A DNA stretch of 64,000 bases from Taxillus chinensis (GCA_023512835.1 CM042086.1:6854299-6918298); one strand, 5' to 3'. Positions 13,704 to 27,300 are shown, counted from the first letter of the stretch. The notes: a model not told the origin generated them from the letters alone. A program made the numbers and translations.

Positions 13704-14598
13704 CAAAAATAATTTTAAATACAAAATGTCAAACTTGATTGAAAAACGATACTTTCATAATCAAAAGACCTAAAAATGCAACCAAGCAAAATTCACAAAA
13801 ACATCAATTTATGCAAGTATAAGTCTCTCTCACACACACACACATATTCTTAGAAAATGTCATATTGGGACATTTAAGACGAGCAAAACAGTATTTAACA
13901 GTATAAAAAACAATTTCAGAACAAACCAAATGCTTTTTGCAGCTCTGAACTTCGTCTTTCGAAGCTTCAATTGTTAATCTTCGACCTTAATACCTCTACT
14001 TTCAATCTTTGAGGGTTCGACTTTTACCTTTGAAGTGTCCCTGGAGACGTTAGTTTTTTCCTAGTAATTGTACTTCTCTTCTTAACTTTTGTCACTCGTT
14101 ATACTTGAATTTTTTTATTCAAAGGTGTAAAGTCATCAAAAATAATTTTAAATACAAAATGTCAAACTTGAATGAAAAACGATCTTTCATAATCACCGTT
14201 TATTTAAAATGCGACCAAGCAAAACACAAAACATCAATTTGCAAGATAAGTCTCTCTCTCTCACACACACACATATTATCGGAAAATGTCATTTGGGACA
14301 TTTAAGGGGGGGGGGGGGGGGGGGGGGGGGACGGGGGGGGGAGTAATTAACGGGGGTTGGGGGTTTGTAAAAAAACAATTTCGTAACAAACCAAATGCTC
14401 CCCCGAACTTCGTAGCTTCAAGCTTGTAATCTTCGACCTTAATACCTCTACTTTCAATCTTTGAGGGTTCGACTTTTACCTTTGAAGTGTCCCTGGAGAC
14501 GTTAGTTTTTTCCTAGTAATTCGTACTTGTCTCTCTTAACTTTTGTCAGCTCGTTATACTGTGAATTTTTTTATTCAGAAGGTGTAAAGTCATCAAAA
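13704..14598. repeat. Adjacent direct duplication of about 430-460 bp, possible assembly artefact
   Basis: Copy 1 is about 13,704-14,136 and copy 2 about 14,137-14,598. They share long exact blocks, for example the stretch containing GAGGGTTCGACTTTTACC. The differences are mostly single-base gaps. Copy 2 is damaged in its first half (including the poly-G run), while copy 1 lacks single bases near its end. That polarity is what two unmerged, low-quality contig ends would give; a real tandem duplication is the alternative. Confidence 0.75.
14306..14341. repeat. Poly-G tract
   Basis: Twenty-five consecutive G, then AC, then nine more G, followed by further G runs to about 14,365. At the matching place copy 1 of the duplication (around 13,880) has ordinary mixed sequence, so the tract is probably a sequencing or gap-filling error rather than biology. 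Confidence 0.85.
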
Positions 14599-17500
14599 TT
14601 AATTAGTAGCTCCATAGACATTGTAATTGACATCTATAAACTCCAAAATAACGTAATTAATGTCACCTTCTTCTTCTTTTTTCATGCCCTAGTTGTCCCC
14701 TTTAAACTTTATCGGCAAAAATAAACAGAACACAACAGAAGGAAGACACAAGGGAGCCATTTACATATAGAAGAAAATAACATATTTTTAAAAATAAAAA
14801 AAATCATACATGGTGATACTCCAAGATAAAATAGTTTCTTTCGATGATATGATCATCACAGAGGAAGGCTCATCTTAAAGAATGACCATTTATCAATGTT
14901 CTTTTCAACATATTTTTAATTAAAGATGTATTTGTGAAGATCTAATATTCTGGTATTTTGAAAAAGAGTATTTTAATTTCTTTTTAAAAGTAAAATCAAA
15001 ATGAAAATTCATCACTTTCTAAAAAAATAAAACCAAAGCCCCGGGTGGCTGCAAGGTTAAGCAATCGTTGTTCGTACCCTAACTTTTTGGACGAACATCA
15101 TTTGCGGCATGTTTCATTTGTTTTTTTTTTTGTTTCTTTTAAATCTTATAATGTTGAAAACATTTATCTTGTTTTTCAAAATCTGGAACGCAAAGAACTT
15201 GATCCCCACATCTCTTTCCCTAAATAAAAAAATTATTATATTTAAATAAAAAACATAAAACACAAGCAATTAAGTTGTTGTATATTACTAATATATATCA
15301 AATTTAGATACCGTGAGAGCATGAGAGTTATTCTCTCATTCCCTACATAATTGACTCTTAAAAGTTTTTTTTATAGAATCGTAGATTGCTCAATGTGACC
15401 AATTACAGTCATATCATGATTAGGATTAACTTTTTTTTTCATCATATAATTTTTTATTTGTGATCCGTTGTGCAATGATGACTTAGTGACCTCATTATTC
15501 TATTGAATCTTCCAAAAAGTTAGCAACGATTCCAAGCAAAAATTGGTGATAACAATGTCGTCAACATTTTTCAACTAAAATTTAGCTAGATAATTTATTT
15601 TACAAATTTAAATGAAACATAAAGAAGTATATATAAAGTGTGTGTGTGTGTATACATATATATATTAAAGGTATTATTCTAATGAATAATTCTACGATGT
15701 TCAATAATAATTAATTATTATTATAAGAGCTAATTTACCCTAATAATTAAGTAGTTAATTATTCATCACATTGTGACAATATAAAAAGAGTTATGATATT
15801 CATTTTCAAAGTATTATATTACTCTTGAATTACTTAAAATTATTTTTGTAATAATAGAATGTTAAATATTAAAATTTAATAAAATTTGCAAGTTTCACAA
15901 TAACAATGATCATCAATAATAATGATGATTGCAATCAATTTTCTTCCAATGTGGAAATTTGTTAGTCTTTTGGCCAAATAAATTTAAGAAGACATTTGGT
16001 TCCACGTTAGCTTGGATAAAAAAGCGAGGAGTGACTGATAACTATAAAAAACATCTACCACCAAGCTAATTCTCTGTCCAAACTTAGTACATTTTAAGTA
16101 TTGTGTATTTTGATTTCTTGTATGAATAGTTTAATACTACTATATTTGATGATATAAGAAAATGTTGCACGTTTTGTGATAGTGATTTAACTCTAACCTT
16201 TCAAATTTAATATGTTTCCTTTGTGAGTATTGAGGTGTAATGAGATCAACGTGTGTGTGAGAAATAATATTCTATGTGATTGTAGTTTTTACTTTGTGGT
16301 AGTGTTTTTTTATTTAGAGTTTTTCACATTATATTCTTTTGTTATAGAATTGTGCTAATATTTTTTCCAAATTGATAAAGTAAATTAAGTAATGATTTTC
16401 CCAACCTGGTTTAATATGCAAAATTCAATACAAATATAGTGATTTTTTAATTTCATTACAAGGCCCTAGAATTGAAAATATAGTAAAAGTTTTATAGAGT
16501 ATAAATTGAGCGTTTGAGTCTACTATTTTAGTTTTTACCCGGGTGGTTATTAGTAACAAACATCATTTAGTGCTCTGACAAAAATTGATTACTTAATTTC
16601 ACATCACATCCATATTTGTAGGGGAAGAAATTGGTTTGGCTGAACATAAAAGACATGCAACCCCATATATTGTGTTTGTAAAGACAAAAACATATTGGGA
16701 TTTTAACGTATTTACTTGGTGACGAGGCAGCGAATATCAAACCATATTCGGATCCACTTTTATGTATGTTTAAGCACATGAACGAAACCATAGAGTTTGG
16801 TTAGTATAGAAAATCATGGAAAACGGAATTGGTAGGAAAAATGAATCTAATTGTACCTTTTTCATGCAGAAAAGGTCCTGATGTGTGAAAAATAGATAGA
16901 AAATAATTCATGTAATAGTTTTTTGAATTGTAATGTAAAATTAGAAAAAATATCAGTTCTACATGATAAAACTGATGTTTCATATTATCATATTTGTTTC
17001 TTATTTTATTTTTATTCTAATTAAATTTTGAAAAATACATTTTTATATTTTTTTATTTCAATTAAATAATAATAATAATTATTATTTTTTCATTTTTCTT
17101 ACCACTTACTAAATAAAGGAGTAGTCATAGTCATGAACTAATTTTAAAATACTCACAGACAAATTGATAGCGTAAAAACGTGTCTGGCGTCATACAACAA
17201 CGCCACAGTCCACTACTTGCCTAAGTTATTATTATGGTGGGTCCCATCCACATTTGGTACCGACGGCTTAAGTGGCATTTGAATTTTGTATTTATTATTT
17301 TCTTTCCAAACCTCCATTTTTATTGAGTAATGCCAGGTGCAACTTGATTGTCACTGTATCATAGTTTTTTTTATCCAACACGGCGCGACAGATGTGTTGT
17401 ACTTAGTGTATTTCGTTGCAGCCTATTTAAAATTATTTTTTTAATAATCAAAACTATTTTTTATTCTAATAATTTAATTTTTTCAAAGGTTATTTCTATT

Positions 17501-19445
17501 TTTAATTATTTAAAATATTATTTTAATTATTTAAAATATTATTTTTAAATTAATTATTTTTTAAATAAAAAATATGTAGATAGAAAGAGAAAAAAGAAAT
17601 AAAAAATAAATGTGCTAAGTGTAAAATATAATAACATAATAAATAATTATTATTTAAATTTAGAGAATTAATATTTATTTTATTAAAAAATTAATTATAA
17701 TACAGATCATAAAAAGTTTATTTTTTTATGTAATTTTATTAAATAACTCTTTAAATTAATTTTTAAATACAAATAGATAGTCTACGATATATATGCCTTA
17801 AAAATTAATAAAAACATTTTCAGTAGTAACAAACTAAATGAATTAGCTAGAATTATATTTAACTTAACACGTTACCGTTTTAGCTATTAATCCTCTAATA
17901 GTTTAAAAAGTTTGTTAGTTATTATTTTCTCAATTGATTCTCACCTTATATATATTTTTTAATATCTAAAAAGAGAGAGAATAATCGTTTGTAAGGATAT
18001 TTTAAATCATACATGATAATTGTATGATATAATACATTAAAATTACATATTTTTAATGATTTTTTTAAATTACATATCAAAACAGTTTAGTTTTCATATA
18101 AAAAATATTAAAATAATATAATTTTAGTGAACTATATCATAATCCTAATTACTAAATTTAGCTATCCGATAGGGGGAGCACGGAGAACAACCAATAGGAG
18201 CTACCTTAGAAAAGAGTGTGTTTATGTTGGAAAAAGGATTCTTTGCTTTTGCAGTGTTGCTTGCAGTGTGTGTGGTGTGGCTGCCATGATATATTGTTTT
18301 TTTTTTTCTTAAAAGTATTTTTGTCTCTCTTTTTTTTTCTCGGTGACAGCGTGGCCGCATTTCGGTATCGGTTCCGACGGCCCGGACGGTGGTACCAACT
18401 ACCAATGTGGGGGAAGTTTAGGATTTTTCTACTATTATTTCATTTTACTACAATTAAACAATTATAATTTGAAAAAGTAATAAAGCAACTTATTTATTAT
18501 AATAATAATAATAATTATTATTATTATTTATTGATAGTAGCAGCTGCTAGGGGAAAACGTGAAGTATTATATAATTGGCGAAAACGTGGGCCCATATGAT
18601 GGAAGGGGCCTAACAGCTAATCACCCGCAAAAGCTCCATAATTGGCACGTGACGGCAAAACAATTAAATAAATAATAATAAAAAAAACAAATCTAATTCT
18701 CTCAGCAGCGCATCGCAGCTGTCATGGTCAACTCTGAGTTCGATGTTGGTAGCGGAGGAGGGAGAGGGAGAGACGCACGACCGTACGCGGCATGAGAGGT
18801 CGCCATCATCATCATCATCGCCATTTGTCAAATGGACGGCCCAGATGCTACCCGACCACTTCCAAACGTTGTTTTCACGACATGTTAATAATAACCACAC
18901 CCGCCCGTCCCTCCCGCCAGGTGTAAAGGTGTCGCGTGGGCTTTTCGTTTTCCGCAAAAGCAAACCCCTCTGCTGGGGTTGAGCTTTCAATAAAATGTCA
19001 ATTTACGCTTCCGTCCCGTCCCACGGCATTTATGTATGTGTGTATGTATAGCGGGTCCCAATGCAACATATAATTATATTTTTAATATATATATATATAT
19101 ATATATATTATAATTATGTTACCGGTATAAACTTCGATTGAATTGGATTATCACTATATTATTTATTTATAACCTATCAGCTTTTAATTAATTATGATAA
19201 GATTTAGGAGAATATTACGATTGTACATAATATTTTTAAAATATAAATATTTTATTATTATATTATCGCTATAATTATATTATATTGTTTTTTCTTTCTA
19301 ACGATTAAATATATTATCACATCGATTACTCATAATTCTAATAAAATGTGGGTGAAAAAGTTTTTTCTCTTCATTTGTATCTTGCTTGGTTGGTATGGAT
19401 TTGTGGGTGGGGTATGACAAATAGGTTGATTGTTTTTTTTTTTCC
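14599..19445. other. AT-rich intergenic DNA
   Basis: No gene was identified. About 16,790-17,110 resembles the dispersed MITE-like family seen at 7.3, 8.6, 13.2 and 19.4 kb. A GC-richer patch at 18,540-18,990 carries a CACGTG near 18,645, an ATC microsatellite near 18,800 and open frames on both strands without recognisable domains. A TA microsatellite lies at about 19,086-19,108. Confidence 0.5.
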
Positions 19446-20180
19446 TTTGCTTGGTAGAGATTGAAAAAAAGCTATGAAAAATATGCCGGGTGATACAAAA
19501 CATGCATTGGAACATGTGCACTATTTTCCATGGCAAAATGGTGTGAAATGCTATAGAAAAGAAACAATATATGTATATTTTTAGAACTGCCCATATGTTT
19601 GTTAGCAATCAATAATTTTATTATTTGATTTAATTGGTATTTCATATAATATTAATTTTTTTTAATTCTATTTACATTATATTTTTTTTTTACCTCTTCC
19701 CATCTCAACCAAACAATTATTTTTTTCACCTATTTTTATTTTCACTCATTTTCTTTCTACCTATTTTCCACCTAAAATTTTTCCATAGCTTTTCCACTCT
19801 TTACCAAGCAAATGGGTAGACATAGAAGTGCTACAAAAAATGTATGGGAAAAGGCAAAAATTGCATTGGTATGTGTGTACCATTTTACTTATCGAAACCT
19901 CATGAATTGATATGGAAAAGCATTTTCTTAAAACTGCCCATATCTTCTTAATGTTAATAATATTACTTATCGGCTTTTAATTAATTATGTTATCACTTAG
20001 GAGAATGTCTTGAGCCGATTGTACATAATATTTTTTAAATTATATTTACATTATAAAAATATATTTTTTATCTCTTTTTCATATCAATCAAACAACTATT
20101 TTCTTTACACCTAGTTTCTTTTTATACTTTTTACTCATTAAATTTTTTTACCTCTTTATCCTACTTTGCCAAGCAAAAGT
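19446..20180. mobile_element. Two adjacent related MITE-like elements
   Basis: The first unit is about 19,446-19,812. Its left end contains TTTGCTTGGTAGAGATTG and then AAAGCTATG; the reverse complement of its right end contains TTTGCTTGGTAAAGAGTGG and then AAAGCTATGG, an imperfect inverted repeat of about 40 bp. The second unit, about 19,813-20,180, shares the interior order (a GCATTGG...TGTG segment, then AACTGCCCATAT, then pyrimidine-rich DNA) and ends in GCCAAGCAAAAGTG. It also contains a segment matching about 19,180-19,235. Neither codes for protein. Superfamily and target duplications were not established. Confidence 0.5.
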
Positions 20181-22130
20181 GTAATTTCAATAATATCTAT
20201 ACTATTATTCATAGTTGTAGCAGTAATGGGATGATATTAATATATAGTTTATTTCTTCTTCAACTTTTACCACAGAGAGCACGCTTCCGTAACTTATCTT
20301 TTTGACAAAACTTTGCTTTTGAGCTCTATTGTAATTATCATATCTCGTTGTCTTGTAATTTTTTGTCGCCATTAAAATTTTGGATACTTTTCCCCCTCAA
20401 TGTATTAAATGTCATATAGATGTTATGAGGGTCAAGCCACGTGTTGCCATGCAAATTAAACGATATTTGTAGTGTTCAAATCTAGCTTGATAACGTAAAA
20501 AAAGAGCACAAAACCATGGGCTGATACATTTTTTTTAATGTCTTGTACAGTTGCACTCCATGTGAGAGTTTTTGCATGGGGTGGGTGGGAGGATAAACAG
20601 CAGGCCAGTGTCCCCGTTTGGACTCAATTTTCCTGCCAATAAATAAATTAAGCAAACCCACTTTGGCAACAAACCTCCAATGCGTAATAAGCTGGCAACT
20701 TTACCAAATCGCTGTTCAAGAGTGAGGTGACAAATAATGATAGATTCACATTCAGTCGTAGCTAGGTGCATCAGACGTGTTGGCCTCCAGGCTCCAGGCG
20801 ATGGATTCGAAGTCAGGCGTAGTAGGTGGTATGTAGGACTCGTAATAGCAACTCACTGGTAGACAATTCCACAACACTTTGTACGAGTGGTCTGAATCCT
20901 AGCACGTGACTCAATGATCACGGCAGTTCCCACTTGTTGCTCCCAAGATGTTGAATTCAACACTTCACTCATCCAAGATAGTTACGTGTGTGATATGGAA
21001 AGCAAATAGGGGGCGGTGTTGATACCATAATGTTAGTTAACTCGTCGGTGCTGTCCCTGTCAGCCATGCCTAATTAACGCATTATTACTCACATTTCCAC
21101 CATAGATTAAGGCTACCGTCAGCGTTAAAAACTTATAAGATCGAGTAGGGTTATCAGGTTTATACGAGGAGTCTGATGATATTGGACCCGAATAATTGAT
21201 TGGATCAATCAACCGAATCCACGTTGTTGATGATATGTTTAGGAATGTAAATCTATCATCAATTTTTTTCCTATCAGTTGCGCGTCCGTGATAAATAACG
21301 TATTTAATTCGGTTTCATTAACTTTTTTTTAAAGTGTTTACTTTAAAATTTGCTAGTCCATACACATTTCAAGTTTACTTTATTTAATTTATGTAAATAG
21401 ATTTATTAAAATATTTAAGGATGAAAAATATTTTTCTATCACATTTTACTCTTTATATCATATTCTTATCAATAGTACTAAAAACATAAAAAGTTATAAA
21501 TTTACTTCTTGAAGCATCTTTAATAGGCTTCTTATTACCTACAAATATAAATAATTAAGTTTCAAAATATTATTTTAGCACGCTCTTTATCTCTCTCTTT
21601 CTTCATATTTAGAAAATATTAGTTGCTATTTATAAAAATATTTATAAAGACTAACTATTCACTTTTTATATTATATAATATTGTTATTTCTTTGTTGTTA
21701 TATTTATTTTATCTTCACATGGATTAATAGAATAAATAAAAAGGGTAAAATAAAATGTAATTTTTTTTAATAATAATAAAGATAAAATAAATAATACCAT
21801 TAGATTTGAATTTTAAAAATGATTATTCACATGTAAAAAAAGTTTTACATGTAGATAAAAAAGAGAGTAGTATTTGAGATGCTTTCAATCTTTTATAGAA
21901 TCCATTTGATTCTTCAAAATAACTCAAAGTAAATGTGATGAGTAAAAAGAAATATAAAAATAAATACAGTAAGAAAAAATATAATATTATTATAAATAGA
22001 GTGTGAAAATATTGGATTAAATTTAGAGAGTTAATATTTATTTTATTAAAATTTTAGTTATAATATAGAGTATGAAAAATATAATTTTTAGATATTTTTG
22101 TTAACCTGGTCTTTTTAAACTAATCAGAAA

Positions 22131-22166
<36 letters not shown>

Positions 22167-24180
22167 TTTGCTAAAGCATAATAATAAATTCGATTATTAT
22201 AGCATATAATTGTTACGTATAATTTAATTAATTATTAATAAATTTTTAAAAAATAAATACATTTAAGGGCCCACAAAAATATTTGAAAATGTATCACTTA
22301 TCATATTTAAATTTAAAAAAAAAAAAAAAAAAGATAGCATCACTAATATAGGGCAATCGCAAGTCCAATCACATAATGCGAGATAGCGAGACAACTTGCG
22401 CTTGCGCATGACTCGAGGGGGAAGGGGGAGCTTGTACTCTTATATTAATTGCAACGGAATCGTTATTTATAGGCATTTCAAATTTTTTAATTTTTTAATT
22501 TTTTATTTTCACAGCTGGACTGAACCGGGAGGCAGCTGGCAGCAGCAGTAAAATATGCAATGATACAGCAGCTAATTAACATCGGTCACCGTATCCTCAT
22601 CTTTTACAGAATTGCCCTTTCTCTATAACCTCAAATTTGTTCATATTTACTTAAATACCCCTCCCCTCGTAGTTATTGCCTCATACAGTGATACATAGCT
22701 AATTAACGAGTTATTTTCATAATCAATTGACGTTGGTCCTCAATGTTTATTAAATTAATTTATTAGTTTTGTATTTATTACAACTAATGTGTTTGACCAG
22801 CAATCTCTCTCTCTCTCTCTCTTGTTGATTGATCTATACAAACTGATTGAGATATGATTTATGTAATTGTTTAGGGCACATTCTTTTTGTTCATTTCACG
22901 CTTCTACCAAAGTAAGTTATACTTATATCCGTTACATACAGTAGTCTGCACATGTAATACGCAGCCGTTTAATTTTTTCCGGATCAATACCATAAGAAAA
23001 TTGATGCTCTTCCTATTTACTTATAAATAAAATTTTCATTGGCATTATCAACTATACGTGGTGATTGGGGAATTAAAATTAGATAATCAACATTCAAATA
23101 GAAAGTAAGGGAATACACTCGAATATTGCTTGAATAAAGTCTGAGTCTTCGGATTGTTTTACTTTAGTTTAAACAAATCTGTGATTAAAATTAGAAAATA
23201 GGATTATACCCGCGTGTGAGCTCCTCACATCGTTCACTCTCTGTGAGATCCAGATATGTGACTTAAATTATTTATATATAGATCTGTAAATAAACATTAG
23301 ACAGCTCGCTTCATTGTTTGTTCAATTAAATTCAATTCGAGTTTGAATATAAGCTTCATTCGACTTGTTTACTGTACAAGTTCAATTTCGTTCAAGTTGG
23401 ATTGGTCGGTTGCATATATTATGTTATCAATTATAGATTTAATGTGCATACAATTTACTAATAATATAGTATAATTGCATATATAACGTTATACAAATTT
23501 ATAATCATAGTTATAATGCAAGTCATTATAAAATCATTATATATAATATATAATATAACTATATTTATGAACTATAATATATATAATATTTTTTTGTTTT
23601 TTCATTGTAATATATTAATAAGGGTATTATATAAATTATTTTTTCAAGTTATATTCAAAATAAATTTCTTTGAATCATAAGAAGACTAGGCTTCTACATT
23701 AGACAAGCCGTTCATAAACTCAGCTAGATTACTCTACAAACATGAACAAATCCATAAAATTTTGTTAGAAAGGGCCAAAATATTTAGAAAAATTCTTTTC
23801 CCAAACATCAGTTAAGATAATCCACGTTGTAAGCAATAACATGAAAACATAAAAAGCTTATTAAATCCTTTTATAATTAAGTCAGACAGCTTTTTTAAAT
23901 CATATAATATATTTAATTATCACTATTACATTGATATGTTCATTACAAACACTTTAAAGTAGTAACGCATGAATACAATTAAAGGAATAGAATCATTAAA
24001 GGAATAAATTTTTACATAGAAAATAAAATGGAATTTTTGATCACTTTTATTGTATTTGGTATACAAAGTTTATATGCTGGCTCATCAAGATAATGAATTA
24101 ATATAATTACTAAAATAACCTCATAATTAGTATTATTTTTTTTATAAATTTTATTTATTCTTCTTCAAATTTCTCCCTAG
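20181..24180. other. AT-rich intergenic DNA
   Basis: No gene was found. A possible MITE-like pair of ends (GAAGCATCTTT near 21,512 and GAGATGCTTTC near 21,879) has no clear target duplication. Microsatellites: TA/GA at about 22,126-22,167 and CT at about 22,803-22,821. A poly-A tract sits near 22,315-22,332. Confidence 0.5.
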
Positions 24181-24362
24181 ACGAACATTCCCCCTACCCC
24201 GGCCAACCCCTTCGTTCCATTTGTCCCTTCCAAACCCTTATCGTCCCTAGACTAATCTCGTCGTTCCCATCGTCCACCGTTAACCCCGTCGTCCCCCAAC
24301 GCTCCATTCACCTATGACATATGTTGTCTCAGAAAACGATTTAGATTTAGTCGATCAAGACA

Positions 24363-24667
24363 ATGACACATGAATCCAAAAGAGCCTTGGATGCTCGGGG
24401 GCATTGCCTCCTGGAGATGCTGACGAAGACCTCGTTGAGCTCCGCTTGCTCCACGCCTATAGGATTAGCCTCTTCGGCTCCCCCTCCACCTGTCTCCTTG
24501 TCGTCGGCCTCCCCTCATGTAAGAAACTTTGCATTAACCCCTTCAGCGTTTTCGCCGATAACTGCGACTCCATCAACGCTGTGTACCGTAAGCTCACCGC
24601 CTCCTATGTTTGCTCTATCGACGCCGCCGACAACACCAACGCACATCGCGTGAACGATGGTGTTTAA
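24363..24667 (+). other. GC-rich open region, unidentified
   Basis: This island of higher GC content has open frames of 87-96 codons in two overlapping plus-strand frames. The frame ending at 24,667 reads with ordinary amino-acid composition (GDADEDLVELRLLHAYRISL near its start), which is more gene-like than the Ser/Pro/Thr-rich alternative frame. I recognise no family in either frame. It may be a fragment of a captured or decayed gene. No introns, promoter or start context could be assigned. Confidence 0.25.
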
Positions 24668-25683
24668 GCAATAAAAAAGTAAGGGCAGAATGGATAAAAA
24701 TGTTTCATTATGCAAGGAAACCTTTGTAACCTTAATACGTGAGGAAAATCAATTTACATGCATGTGGAGGTATAACATTCCCAAGGGAATGATTGATTCT
24801 CTTCATGTTCGCACACTAATCGCGTGAAAATAATAGAATTTGATTATTTTCATTTACTTTCCTGCATACCAAATATGCCATTAAATCCTTTGCTATCTAT
24901 AAATCGAAGGTAATGATATATATATATATATATTGTCATAACCATTAAATTTATAAAAATAATTAATGTGAATTAATTATAGGTTTATATCATTACTCTT
25001 ATCACTTTTATTAACCATTAACTCTTTTGCGATAAATTACCATTATTAGTTTAAATATATATAATTGTTTGTTTCTATTTATATTTTATGTTTAAAGTTT
25101 CATGTATATATATAATTAAAACTTGACAGTTCATTTATAACTGCCTATATATATATATGTATATATATTGGGGGGTGGGATATGGGGGCATGACCTCGAT
25201 TAGCTCCCTAGATCGGTCCTTGTGTACAAATTTGCCTTAGTTTGGTTCGATTACCATACGAACTCAACTAAATTTGGTTCGACTTGAATCGTTTACAAGC
25301 CTACGTGCATACTTGTTTATATCATTAGGAACACTTGTATTAAAAAGCAAACATGCTTTAAATTTATTACATATTAATAATCAAAGAAGTTATGAGACAA
25401 TTGTCATACTATAGCATTTTTCTTTCATGTTAAAACTTAATGTGTTTGTAATGTATATATATATATATATATGTGGTAGTGTTATTTGTAAGTTGGTGTG
25501 TGTGTACATAAGCTTACACAAAAATTTTACCATATATATATATATATATGGTAAAGTGAACAAACAATAAAAAGACCTCGTGAAGAGCATAGTATCGCTC
25601 ATCCTGATATGAGACAGGTGTCGAGGGCCTCAGTCTCACTCAGGGGGACTAAGTGACAGCTCATTTGTTAGGTGACGAAGAGT

Positions 25684-25800
25684 TTGTTGGGGATATGGGC
25701 AGTTGAGGCATCGGGAGAGAGATTGCAAGATGAATGACATAAGGTGTTATAGCTGCAAACAGCTAAGGCATAAAGAGAGGAAGTTCCCTAGAGTCAATTC
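25684..25800 (+). pseudogene. Retrotransposon gag remnant with two broken zinc knuckles
   Basis: The plus-strand frame contains two CCHC zinc-knuckle patterns in a row (C-X2-C-X4-H-X4-C), the nucleic-acid-binding motif of retrotransposon Gag proteins. In the first (CWGYGQLRHRERDC) the second cysteine is tyrosine. In the second (CYSCKQLRHKERKF) the last cysteine is phenylalanine. Neither should bind zinc normally. The spacing is typical of gypsy-type Gag, but copia is not excluded. No LTR, protease or polymerase adjoins it in frame, so this is a dead remnant. Confidence 0.6.
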
Positions 25801-26443
25801 AGATAGTATAACACACCCATGTCCATGGGATCAGGGGCAGAGGAGAGGGACTCTATATCATAAGCAAGCATTATCAACTCTTAAGTACTTAGGGGCGACC
25901 TGTAGCATAACAACCTTAGTGGGAGGCACAAGTTTAACAGGGCTAAACAGGCAAGGCTTCGACAAAACAAGCTAACAAGAATGTCTAACATGTGAGGACA
26001 TATTTATTTACATTTTAAGACTAATTTCATGTTATTTGGACTTATATATCCACTTTTATTCCTTTTTCAAGTCATAATGGAAAATTCTAAAGTAACACTA
26101 AACCCATGTAAATATTTTTCATTAAGAATAATCTAGCTAACATGATTAATTAAGTTAATTTTAAATATCACTATTAACATAATATATCATAACCCATAAA
26201 TCATAATAATAAATCAAACATTTACATCCTTAATTAAAACTTGAGTATACAATAACATCATATGGCCTATTAAAAAAATGTTGAATCATATCCATGCATA
26301 CGCGCAATGTGAACTAAACTTTTAGGATATTATGGAGATATTTTAGTAATCCATGATTAAATCATTAGAAAGTAACCAAAAGAGTCATACGGTACTTATA
26401 TGGAAGAAAAGATTATAGGCTCATATACAAGAAATCATATTAG

Positions 26444-26830
26444 TTGGATATTATTGATTATTCTACTTTCGATTTCACTGGATGCCATGCCAATAAAAGA
26501 TTTACTTTAGATAATATTTTTATGCTTTATAAAGGAGTAGTTTCTTTGATGAGTGTTAAACAGACACCCATAGTTCCCCCAACCATAACAGCAGAGTTCA
26601 TAATATATTATGATACATACAATCATGGAATATGAACGTGAAATTTTATTATTGTGTTGTGAATTGTGAATGACATAAAAAGACTACTTAGGATGGGCAA
26701 ATATCTATGAAACACATGGGTATAACTTTTATAGTTTTTGATTTACTAATTAAAGGATCACCACCCAAAATTTTTCATCAACATACATACTGCTCGTATG
26801 GGTGTTACGATTTGAAACCTGTAATTTATT
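26444..26830 (+). pseudogene. Ty1/copia retrotransposon RNase H / pol C-terminal remnant
   Basis: From 26,444 the frame reads DYSTFDFTGC, then NIFML, SVKQT, ITAEF and NHGI. These match, in order, the copia RNase H landmarks YSDSDFAGC, YIFML, SVKQT, MEAEF and HGIW. A second piece from about 26,707 (HMGI...DLLIKGSPPKIFHQH) matches the pol end whose consensus is EHI...DPLTKGLPPKIFHEH. About 70 codons between the pieces are deleted and the acidic catalytic positions are altered, so it is not functional. No flanking LTRs could be paired. Confidence 0.8.
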
Positions 26831-27265
26831 TTACACTCATATTGAAATACTTAACTACACATCAAGTGCCATTTTATATAGTAATACAAACAATCAAATG
26901 GCATGTACGCGCAGGAGATGTTTTCAATCTAAATTATCAAAGCAGACAATTTGGTATGTTTATTTATTTAGATCAAATAGTCCAAAAAAAGAAAAGAAAA
27001 GAAAAGAAAGAAAGTAAGGAAGAGTAGAAGGTGAAGAAAAGAAAGAGAAAATTAAGGACAGAGGAAAAAAGGTTATAAAACGTGTGATAGCTCCCGAATC
27101 CAACATTGCTGTTCTGCAATGAATGGAAGTAATATACGCATTTTTACCTTTTATGACGGTATATGTTTATATGCAGGCATATAATATATGTCGTCATGCA
27201 CTTAAAATGGTAATTTACATATAAAATGTATGGGCCGGAGAACGTTCCCAAAACGGGAAAAGAAG

Positions 27266-27267
<2 letters not shown>

Positions 27268-27300
<33 letters not shown>
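27268..27300. repeat. Poly-A tract upstream of the hexokinase gene
   Basis: Thirty-three consecutive A about 550 bp before the hexokinase start codon. It could be the tail of an old retroposon or simple slippage. No target duplication was verified. Confidence 0.8.

Noticed and set aside
18664..18990. Open frames in a GC-richer patch with ATC repeats
   Set aside because: No recognisable protein in any frame; composition reflects promoter-like or repeat DNA.
21512..21889. Possible MITE with GAAGCATCT ends
   Set aside because: The inverted ends are short and imperfect, with no clear target duplication.
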